Source: Paenibacillus sp. BIC5C1 (lineage in GTDB: Bacteria; Bacillota; Bacilli; Paenibacillales; Paenibacillaceae). From it: a stretch of DNA of 64,000 bases. The notes beneath the pieces are model-generated. The model worked only from the letters and a program-made list of their open reading frames with translations, ran no database searches and had not been told where the DNA came from. Position numbers and translations under genes: made by a program. Within the stretch, counting starts at the first letter, position 1. Every line of letters begins with the position of its first letter. Shown here piece by piece: positions 36,842-44,097 of the stretch. The DNA is taken from the NCBI RefSeq assembly GCF_032399705.1, contig NZ_CP135922.1:5828001-5892000 (forward strand). Direction: 5' to 3'.

Positions 36842-37756
36842 TTACTCTTTGACAGCTCCGACCGTCAGACCTTGTACAAAGTAACGCTGGAAGAACGGAT
36901 ATGCGAAAATAATCGGCAACGTAGCGAGAACCACCATAGCCATCCGTGAAGTGTCCTGCGGGATGGATTGCATCGCCGCCAAACTCATCGAGCTGTTCGC
37001 CGAGTTCTGCTGGATGAACTGGATACTGGACTCGATCCGCATCAGCATCGATTGCAGCGGTACGAGGTTGGGATTATCGATATATAATAGTGCATTGAAC
37101 CAATCGTTCCAGTAACCGAGCGTACTGAACAATCCAATTGTCGCCAACCCTGGCAGCGATAATGGAATGACAATTTTCATAAACGTATAGAATTCTCCGG
37201 CTCCATCAATTTTCGCGGATTCAATGACTGCATCCGGCACACTGGTTGAATAGAACGTACGCAGGATCATGATATAGAAGGCATTCATTGCGAGCGGCAG
37301 AACCAGTGCCCATATGGTATCTTTCAAATGAAGAAGTTGGGACACGACCATATAGGTCGGAATCATCCCGCCGTTAAACAACATGGTCAGAATGGCAAAT
37401 ATGGAGAAAAATCTCCGATAACGGAAGCTCTTGCGGGATATCGCATAAGCATACAGCGACATTAGAATCAGACTGATGATGGTACCCAGTACCGTCACCA
37501 GAATGGTTACCCCATAAGCACGCAGCAGCGTGTCACCACTCTGCCACACAAACTGATAGGCTGCGAGACTCCATTCCTTCGGAATCAGTCGATACCCGTC
37601 ACGGGCCAGTGCTTTCTCGTCCGTGAACGAGATGATCACTACAAACACGAAAGGAAATACACAGATTAAAGCGAATAGTCCGGCCAAAATATTCATAATG
37701 ACGTTCCAGCCATTGGATACATGATGGAAGTCGCGTTTTTTTACGATTTGAGCCAC
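36842..37756 (-). CDS. ABC sugar transporter permease (LplC/YtcP-like)
   Basis: The 304-residue protein has six membrane spans and the EAA loop VIESAKIDGAGEFYTFMKIVIPLSLPG that contacts the ATPase. It starts at a GTG with AAAGGAG upstream. It pairs with the following LplB-like permease and the lipoprotein for oligosaccharide uptake. No ATP-binding gene lies in the locus, so a shared MsmX-type ATPase from elsewhere is expected. Confidence 0.92.
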   Translation of the reverse strand: MAQIVKKRDFHHVSNGWNVIMNILAGLFALICVFPFVFVVIISFTDEKALARDGYRLIPKEWSLAAYQFVWQSGDTLLRAYGVTILVTVLGTIISLILMSLYAYAISRKSFRYRRFFSIFAILTMLFNGGMIPTYMVVSQLLHLKDTIWALVLPLAMNAFYIMILRTFYSTSVPDAVIESAKIDGAGEFYTFMKIVIPLSLPGLATIGLFSTLGYWNDWFNALLYIDNPNLVPLQSMLMRIESSIQFIQQNSANSSMSLAAMQSIPQDTSRMAMVVLATLPIIFAYPFFQRYFVQGLTVGAVKE

Positions 37757-37780
37757 AGTGGTTCACTCCTTTCCCTTATC

Positions 37781-38710
37781 CTAGAATAGGCTGCTATCTT
37801 TATCGATTTTGCGTACAACATAGTTGGAAATGATAACAAGCACGAAGCCTACAACGGATTGATACAATCCGGCAGCGGTACTCATGCCAATCTCACCACT
37901 TGTTTTCAAGCCACGATACACATACGTATCAATAACATTGGTAACAGCATACAACGTACCCGAATCCCTTGGAACCTGATAGAAGAGACCAAAGTCGGCA
38001 TAGAAGATGCGACCCACAGCCAGTAACGTCATAATAATAATGATAGGTGAGAGCAAAGGAATCGTAATGTTGCGAATCTGCTGCCACTTATTGGCGCCAT
38101 CGATCATTGCTGCCTCATACAGCGACCGATCAATCCCCAGAATGGAAGCGAGATAGACAATGCTGTTGTACCCGATCGTTTTCCACAAAGCTACGAACAC
38201 CAGGATATACGGCCAATACTTCGCTTCCGAATACCACTGAATCGGTTCAACACCGAACCACCCAATAATCTGGTTCAACATCCCCCGGTCCATGCTCAGG
38301 AAGCTGAACGCGAAATAACCGACAATAACCCAGGATAGGAAATACGGCAGGAACATACCTGTTTGATACAATTTGGCCAATCGTTTATTGACCAGCTCCG
38401 AGAGCAGAATTGCCAAACCTACAGCGAATACCAGCCCTAGAAATATAATGGCAAGGTTATAAAAAAGCGTGTTTCGCGTAATGAGCCAAGCATCGTTGGT
38501 GCTGAACAGGAATTTAAAGTTATCCCAACCCACCCATTCGCTCTTCATCAGACTGGCCCAGAAGCCTTCGCGGCTGAAACGATATTGTTTGAATGCTGCT
38601 ACTGTACCAACCAATGGCAAGTAGGAGAAGAAGAAGAACCAGATGGCGCCTGGTAGCACCATGAACAGCATGACTCGGTTTCTAATCAGATTTTTCAAAA
38701 ATGCGGTCAT
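37781..38710 (-). CDS. ABC sugar transporter permease (LplB-like)
   Basis: The start chosen is the ATG at 38710, with AAGGAGG 8 bases upstream; an in-frame ATG at 38758 would add 16 polar residues. The 309-residue product has six membrane spans and the EAA loop YEAAMIDGANKWQQIRNITIPLLSP. It forms the channel together with the LplC-like protein. It follows the lipoprotein gene across a terminator-like hairpin. Confidence 0.92.
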   Translation of the reverse strand: MTAFLKNLIRNRVMLFMVLPGAIWFFFFSYLPLVGTVAAFKQYRFSREGFWASLMKSEWVGWDNFKFLFSTNDAWLITRNTLFYNLAIIFLGLVFAVGLAILLSELVNKRLAKLYQTGMFLPYFLSWVIVGYFAFSFLSMDRGMLNQIIGWFGVEPIQWYSEAKYWPYILVFVALWKTIGYNSIVYLASILGIDRSLYEAAMIDGANKWQQIRNITIPLLSPIIIIMTLLAVGRIFYADFGLFYQVPRDSGTLYAVTNVIDTYVYRGLKTSGEIGMSTAAGLYQSVVGFVLVIISNYVVRKIDKDSSLF

Positions 38711-38736
38711 ATGGAGATCCTCCTTCAGGCTTGAAT

Positions 38737-38773
38737 GAAAAAGGATCGGGCGCAACAAGCAGCGGCCCGATCC
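38737..38773 (-). terminator. Leaky terminator between lipoprotein and permease genes
   Basis: On the minus strand GGATCGGGC (38765-38773) and GCCCGATCC (38743-38751) form a 9-bp stem around a 13-base loop, followed by TTTTTC. It lies within the operon, 13 bases after the lipoprotein stop, so partial termination would give more binding protein than permease. Confidence 0.75.
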
Positions 38774-38785
38774 CTGAATTTACCC

Positions 38786-40258
38786 TTACTTATTTGCCGC
38801 TCTCCAGGCATCAAGCTGGGTTTGGGCTTCAGCCATCACTTTTTCAAGTCCGGCTTGATTGAACTTCTCAATCACTTGCTCCAAATTGTTCTCTGGGTCC
38901 AGCGTACCTGTCATCAATGCGGCCCAGTATTGCTCTTTGACATTCTGCACTGCTGTCAGTTCCGACGACACTTTGCTTGAGTCAAAGTTAAAGCTCAGAA
39001 TTGGGGAATTTACACCCTCTGCATTAAACTTCTTGAACTCATCCCATTTGTTATCCGGGTCATTGTTGTTCAGATACAACAACATGTTGTTACCGAGGGA
39101 GTAAGAAGGCATATCATAGTTCTTGGATTCAGCCAGATTTTCCATGTGCGTGTCATCCACTTTTTTGTAGTGAACGCCCTCAATACCGGAATCAACCATA
39201 TTGCGCAGCACTGGATCTGTATTCAACAGGTTCAGGAACTCCATTGCTTTCTCCGGATATTCGGAGTTGGCTGAGATAGCCATGATCGAACCTTGTACAG
39301 ACGTGTTGGTGATGATCGCGTCACTAGCTGGTGTGGAAACGACCGGGTATCCGTAGCTTGCTGACCACTGGTTGTCCGCGAGCGGTTGTGTCTGTGCACG
39401 ATCCAGGAACCAGTTGCCTGATGTGGTCAGGTCATTGGTGGAGCCTGTTGTTGCAGCTTCTGGTGATACATAACCAGCTTTGTAGTACTTGCTCATCGTT
39501 TTGAGAGCTGCTTTCATTTCCGGAGTATCCAGAATGTTCACAATCTTGTAATCCGTCGTATCCAGTTTGATTGCCATTGGCAAGTTCTGAATGACGTAGT
39601 CGTAAGGAACATAAGGAACGAAGTTTTTATCCATTCCAAATGGAGTCACGCTTGGCTCATTTTCCTTGATCGTTTTGAGCAAAGGCTCCAGACTGTCCAA
39701 CGTACGGATATTGGAGATGTCCATTTTGTATTTATCAAGCAGCGTTTTGTTGAAACGCCATACCTCTTGTTGAGGCAGCTCTTTGTTGGCCGGAATTCCG
39801 TAATTGTGTCCGTCTACTTTCGAACCACTCAGGAATGCAGGATCAATCGTTTTAATAAGGTCCTGACCATATTTAGGGAGCAAATCATCAAGCTCTAGGA
39901 ATGCGCCCTTTCTAGCATTTTGAACATAATCGAATCCGCCGGAAGAGGTGAACAGGATGTCCATTGGCTCGCCGGATGCTACGTTAACTTGCATTTTTTG
40001 CGGATAGTCACCCCAGTCAACCATTTTCATCGTTACTGTGGCATTAATTTTTTCTTTCGTGTACTTGCTGACTTCTTCCATCACTTTATTAACATCTTTC
40101 TGAGGGGTACCGATGGTGTACCAAATCAGCTCGACAGGAGCCTCTCCTGCTTCCCCTGATTCTGAAGCATCCTTGCTTCCTCCACAGGCGCTAAGAACGA
40201 GTGTAACCGCCATCAACAATGCAAGTACGAGAGAAAAACTTTTTCTTTGTTTACTCAT
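38786..40258 (-). CDS. Extracellular solute-binding lipoprotein (LipO-like)
   Basis: The 490-residue protein has a lipoprotein signal with lipobox LSAC (cysteine near residue 26) followed by a Gly/Ser/Glu linker and a type 1 sugar-binding fold (LIWYTIGTPQKDVNKVMEEV, then WSASYGYPVV). It would sit on the outer face of the membrane and deliver oligosaccharides to the two permeases. It is the first gene of the transporter/hydrolase operon and has the candidate regulatory sites upstream at 40324-40409. Confidence 0.93.
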   Translation of the reverse strand: MSKQRKSFSLVLALLMAVTLVLSACGGSKDASESGEAGEAPVELIWYTIGTPQKDVNKVMEEVSKYTKEKINATVTMKMVDWGDYPQKMQVNVASGEPMDILFTSSGGFDYVQNARKGAFLELDDLLPKYGQDLIKTIDPAFLSGSKVDGHNYGIPANKELPQQEVWRFNKTLLDKYKMDISNIRTLDSLEPLLKTIKENEPSVTPFGMDKNFVPYVPYDYVIQNLPMAIKLDTTDYKIVNILDTPEMKAALKTMSKYYKAGYVSPEAATTGSTNDLTTSGNWFLDRAQTQPLADNQWSASYGYPVVSTPASDAIITNTSVQGSIMAISANSEYPEKAMEFLNLLNTDPVLRNMVDSGIEGVHYKKVDDTHMENLAESKNYDMPSYSLGNNMLLYLNNNDPDNKWDEFKKFNAEGVNSPILSFNFDSSKVSSELTAVQNVKEQYWAALMTGTLDPENNLEQVIEKFNQAGLEKVMAEAQTQLDAWRAANK

Positions 40259-40323
40259 TTCCTTGATCCTCCCTTTTCGTGTTCCCTTTAGCTCTACAAA
40301 CTAACTGCTTTAACCTTATCGAA

Positions 40324-40337
40324 TGAAAGCATTTTCA
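40324..40337 (-). promoter_or_regulatory. cre-like site before the transporter operon
   Basis: The minus strand reads TGAAAATGCTTTCA, which matches the CcpA consensus TGNAANCGNTNNCA at all but one fixed position. The identical 14-mer precedes the GH85 gene. It lies 66-79 bases before the lipoprotein start. Confidence 0.65.
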
Positions 40338-40362
40338 AAAAGAAGATAAACTTAATATTTCG

Positions 40363-40409
40363 AGGTACAAATTAAAGAGAAATCAGTACCGATTCATTAA
40401 TTTGTACCT
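40363..40409. promoter_or_regulatory. Perfect 13-bp inverted repeat before the transporter operon
   Basis: AGGTACAAATTAA (40363-40375) and TTAATTTGTACCT (40397-40409) are perfect inverted copies with 21 bases between. The proximal copy, read on the minus strand as CTTTAATTTGTACCT, closely matches TTTAGTTTATACCT upstream of GH85. A third GTACC lies in the centre. It is a candidate site for the YesN-type regulator encoded next door. Confidence 0.55.
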
Positions 40410-40540
40410 ATTTGAATAAATCGCTTACATCAAAAAGACATACTGAGTAACATTTGGCAGCAACTCCATTGCATGCCCTCCTGTCCCCAGAATGTCTCAT
40501 TTATTTCAATCCACTGGTCCAATCGGTGATCCACTGAAAA

Positions 40541-42055
40541 TTATCCAAATACCTTAAAATCGGTAGGTGAAATTCCCACATACTTGCGGAACTGTTTATA
40601 GAAATACCCGGTCTCCCAGTACCCGACATTCCTTGCGATCTCATGCACTTTCAGATTCGAATTGCGCAGCTGTTCCTTGGCACGTTCAATCCGGTATTTA
40701 TTGATATACTCGGCAAAAGTCTCGCCCGTCTCCTTGTGGAACAGTTGTCCCAAATATACCGGATGAAGATGGTAATGAGCACCCAGTAGCTTCAGCGAAA
40801 GCTCTTCTGCGTAATGTTTGTCAATATGTTGAAGCACCTGGTTGACGATTGGATTCTTTAAATCCTGAAGCAGAGACTGAATCGTCTCCGAACCAACCTG
40901 CTGCAACGCCTGCACGAGTTCATCAAACGTTCCGCTGTCCAATACAAGGCGAAGTCCACGTTGGTAAATAGCCGATTCATCCGAATGTTTGATGCCCTCC
41001 AATTCCATCTTGAAGCGAATGACCACTTCCAGTGCGATGTTCTGCAACTCAGCCGGAGTAACCCCGTCGCGGTGCTGTTCAAAATCAACCCGAATTCGCT
41101 CCGCAAGCAGCTCTGCATTACGGGATAGAATGAGCTTCGCGTACTCCTTCCAATCGATCGAGAAGGAAGAAGCAGAGCTTCCCCCTTTCTCCAATATGGC
41201 ATGATCGATCACTTTAAGGTCAGGATAGATCATCACATACTGAAGTGCCTTTTTCGCCTCCTGATAGCTTGTAGGCGCATGGTGAAGTCCACGCATCAGA
41301 CTTCCTGCCCCAATCAGAACAGCAGGATGTGTCTCACATAGAGCAGCCGATAATGCCTGAAGGCACTCCATAAATTTCTTTTTCTCGTCCTCACCTGCAT
41401 GCACATTGGCAACTATGACGATATCTCCATCAATGTCATGAAATACGTTCACATAGGACTTTTCCTTGAGCATACCCTCCACTCGCTCGAACATGCCGGA
41501 TACTTCCCCTTTAGTTCGCAGTATAGCTACTGCAACATCGGGCGCATCCAGCGAAAGGTTCAAGAACTGTGCGCGTTCCTCGAATTCCGTGGCCGCAATC
41601 TGTCCCGTCAGCCATCGATGAAGGATGTTGTCTTTCAGAATCTGAACACCATAAGCATCATCCGTTTGAGGAGACAACGCATGGTCCAGCTTGGAAGCCG
41701 TATTGCGAAGCGTCGATTCCAGTTCTTCCACATTGATCGGTTTGAGCAGGTAATTTTCGATGCCCAGCTGCATGCCCTCTTTCAAATATTCAAACTCATT
41801 GAAACCACTTAAAATAATTACCTTGATGTCAGGCTGCAATTGCCTTGCTTCCCGAATCAGATCCAGACCATTCATGAATGGCATGGATATATCAGTAATC
41901 AGAATGTCCACAGGCTGCGCAGACAAGGCGTTTAATGCGGCCTGTCCATTGCCGGCATGGCTTACAATTTCCATATCGAACGTTGACCAATCCAAAATAT
42001 CGTACAATCCTTCAATGATGAACGGTTCATCATCCACAATAAATACCTTGTACAT
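40541..42055 (-). CDS. Response regulator with AraC-type DNA-binding domain (YesN-like)
   Basis: The 504-residue protein has a receiver domain (residues 1-120, phosphorylated aspartate in DILITDISMP near residue 55, DDE at 8-10), a central linker domain and a C-terminal AraC helix-turn-helix pair (about 405-500, ERAKEQLRNSNLKVHEIARNVGYWETGYFYKQFRK spacing). It is encoded 1 base after its kinase. This type controls adjacent sugar transport and hydrolase genes. Its targets here are probably the transporter operon and GH85. Confidence 0.92.
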   Translation of the reverse strand: MYKVFIVDDEPFIIEGLYDILDWSTFDMEIVSHAGNGQAALNALSAQPVDILITDISMPFMNGLDLIREARQLQPDIKVIILSGFNEFEYLKEGMQLGIENYLLKPINVEELESTLRNTASKLDHALSPQTDDAYGVQILKDNILHRWLTGQIAATEFEERAQFLNLSLDAPDVAVAILRTKGEVSGMFERVEGMLKEKSYVNVFHDIDGDIVIVANVHAGEDEKKKFMECLQALSAALCETHPAVLIGAGSLMRGLHHAPTSYQEAKKALQYVMIYPDLKVIDHAILEKGGSSASSFSIDWKEYAKLILSRNAELLAERIRVDFEQHRDGVTPAELQNIALEVVIRFKMELEGIKHSDESAIYQRGLRLVLDSGTFDELVQALQQVGSETIQSLLQDLKNPIVNQVLQHIDKHYAEELSLKLLGAHYHLHPVYLGQLFHKETGETFAEYINKYRIERAKEQLRNSNLKVHEIARNVGYWETGYFYKQFRKYVGISPTDFKVFG

Positions 42056-42056
42056 A

Positions 42057-43886
42057 TTAAATACCTGTCCCTTCTGTATGAGGATAACGAACCCTGATCA
42101 GGGTTCCTTCTCCGAGTGTACTTTCTATCGTGATGCCGAATTCCGGTCCATACAGGAAACGCAAACGGGTGTGAACGCTGCGCAGTCCGAACATTTTACC
42201 CGACTCTTCCGGACGTTCCAGTTCTTCTAAAATTTCAGTCAGGCGCTTAGGCTCAATGCCTTTACCGTTATCTCTGACCTCTACCTGCAAAGCATCGCCC
42301 AGTTCTTCAACAACGATCGTTAATTGATTATCCGAACGTTCTGTCTGAATGCCGTGCACCACATAGTTCTCAATAATCGGCTGCAGGGAGAGCTTGACCA
42401 CCGGATGGTGGTTATGCACAGGGTCCAACTGAATCGTGTACATGAAAATATCCTTATACCGGATTCGGAACAATTCCAGATATAAACGGCAAGCTTCCAT
42501 CTCATCCTTGAGGGTATAATTTTTCTTCTGTTGAACAAGGCTTTTGAATAACACGGACAAACTGTAAATCATCTCGCCGACATCCTTCGCACCTTGCGAA
42601 ATCGCCCTCATCCGGATGACCTCCAGCGTGTTATAGAGAAAGTGAGGATTAATCCGTGCCTGGAGAGCGACCAGTTCTGTCTCCTTTTGTTTGATCTCGG
42701 CTTTGTAGACGCGTTCAATATATTGATTAAGTTCATCCAGCATATCGTTGAAACTGTGCGAGATCTGTCCCAGCTCATCATCACGGGCATCATCGATACG
42801 TGCTGTCAGGTTGCCATATTTCACCCTTTGGGTGAAACGAATGATTCTCCGAGTGCGTTTGGCAAAATTAATAATGAAAAACGCCGGAACCAGTACTGCA
42901 AACAGGATACATATGATGCTAATCGAAACGATTGTATTGCGTGTACCCGCGTAGGCCTCAGCCATCTCATCCACAGGAACCGTGCCAACGACTACATATC
43001 CCTGATCCGCCGAGACAAACTTGTTCACATACATATTTTGCTCCTTTTTCATCGAGTCCATATCCGTCTGATCAAACAGGGAATCGGCCACATTGATATA
43101 CGGGTACTTCTTGCCGTAATAGTTACTGTTGGAATCAAACAATACCGTACCTTTGGCTGACAGCACCACAATTTCTCCCTTGAGATTACTTTCATAACTA
43201 TCCAAAGCGTTGCCAATACCTGCTGAGTCAAAGAACACAAGGAACTGGCCCAAATTTCGAAGGGTCTGTGTATCATTAATAGGCACACGAATCGCATACA
43301 GCGCCGGGTCCCATTGATCAATTTCTTTACGAATCCAATAGTTTGGTGCGCTGATATTCGGTGTCTCCATCGCCATCACGTCAGGAATATAAGAATGAGC
43401 CACATTGGTGTTTAGCTTTCTGAACTGCTTATGTTGATTGAAGGAGGACAGATCCTGCTGTTCGGCACTATATAACATCACTTGATTGATATCCGAATTG
43501 CGATCCATAATATTCTGAAAATGTTTCAGTACATCAGCGGAGTAATCATCCTGATTCGCATAATAGCCATTCGTCAGATGCTGTACATACTCGGCGTACG
43601 TGTGGTTCATCAGATAGGTAATATTGGCTGATAACGCCTCATTCTGATGCATATCCCTCACCATGTTCTGCACCGATTCATACTGCTGATGAATATATCG
43701 GTCAACACTCTCCATCGCCGCTTTCTGGATCGCCAGCTCTCGGCCAATCGTGGCATCGGACACTGACAGGAAAATGATATAGGACAAGGTAATAATCGTT
43801 ACAATGGAAATCATGGAGAAGATGAACAGCATCTTCATAAACATATTATTTTTAAAGAAATTTTTGTAAACGCTAACAATTTTCAA
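42057..43886 (-). CDS. Sensor histidine kinase (YesM-like)
   Basis: The 609-residue protein has a membrane span near residues 19-38, an extracytoplasmic sensor region, a second span near 315-335, a HAMP domain (TQRVKYGNLTARIDDARDDELGQ) and a His_kinase domain with the phosphorylated histidine in NPHFLYNTL, followed by an ATPase domain (PIIENYVVHG, VRDNGKGI). It starts at TTG, with GGAGGG 12 bases upstream. It probably senses an oligosaccharide or the loaded binding protein and passes the signal to the YesN-like regulator. Confidence 0.92.
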   Translation of the reverse strand: MKIVSVYKNFFKNNMFMKMLFIFSMISIVTIITLSYIIFLSVSDATIGRELAIQKAAMESVDRYIHQQYESVQNMVRDMHQNEALSANITYLMNHTYAEYVQHLTNGYYANQDDYSADVLKHFQNIMDRNSDINQVMLYSAEQQDLSSFNQHKQFRKLNTNVAHSYIPDVMAMETPNISAPNYWIRKEIDQWDPALYAIRVPINDTQTLRNLGQFLVFFDSAGIGNALDSYESNLKGEIVVLSAKGTVLFDSNSNYYGKKYPYINVADSLFDQTDMDSMKKEQNMYVNKFVSADQGYVVVGTVPVDEMAEAYAGTRNTIVSISIICILFAVLVPAFFIINFAKRTRRIIRFTQRVKYGNLTARIDDARDDELGQISHSFNDMLDELNQYIERVYKAEIKQKETELVALQARINPHFLYNTLEVIRMRAISQGAKDVGEMIYSLSVLFKSLVQQKKNYTLKDEMEACRLYLELFRIRYKDIFMYTIQLDPVHNHHPVVKLSLQPIIENYVVHGIQTERSDNQLTIVVEELGDALQVEVRDNGKGIEPKRLTEILEELERPEESGKMFGLRSVHTRLRFLYGPEFGITIESTLGEGTLIRVRYPHTEGTGI

Positions 43887-43969
43887 GTCACATGTTCCCT
43901 CCGATGCTGTTTTCCTGTCTAAAGTATATCATCTGCCTTCTAACATTAACTTGTCACCTGGAACTTTTC

Positions 43970-44004
43970 TTTAGTTTATACCTATGTTTCTTTAATTTCA
44001 CCCT
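43970..44004 (+). promoter_or_regulatory. Tandem motif before the GH85 gene
   Basis: TTTAGTTTATACCT (43970-43983) and TTTAATTTCACCCT (43991-44004) are direct repeats 21 bases apart, two helical turns, as is common for AraC-type sites. A weaker copy, TTAACTTGTCACCT, lies at 43946-43959. The first copy matches the motif before the transporter operon. Confidence 0.55.
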
Positions 44005-44007
44005 ATA

Positions 44008-44021
44008 TGAAAATGCTTTCA
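44008..44021 (+). promoter_or_regulatory. cre-like site before the GH85 gene
   Basis: TGAAAATGCTTTCA is identical to the site before the transporter operon. It lies 77-90 bases upstream of the GH85 start and 24 bases after the proximal TACCT motif (25 in the transporter operon). Confidence 0.65.
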
Positions 44022-44097
44022 TGCCCTATCGTTAACCATAAGTTTATTTTTGTGTAAAAGAATACCTTACATTCATTCGACTTGAAGGAGGAACAGC

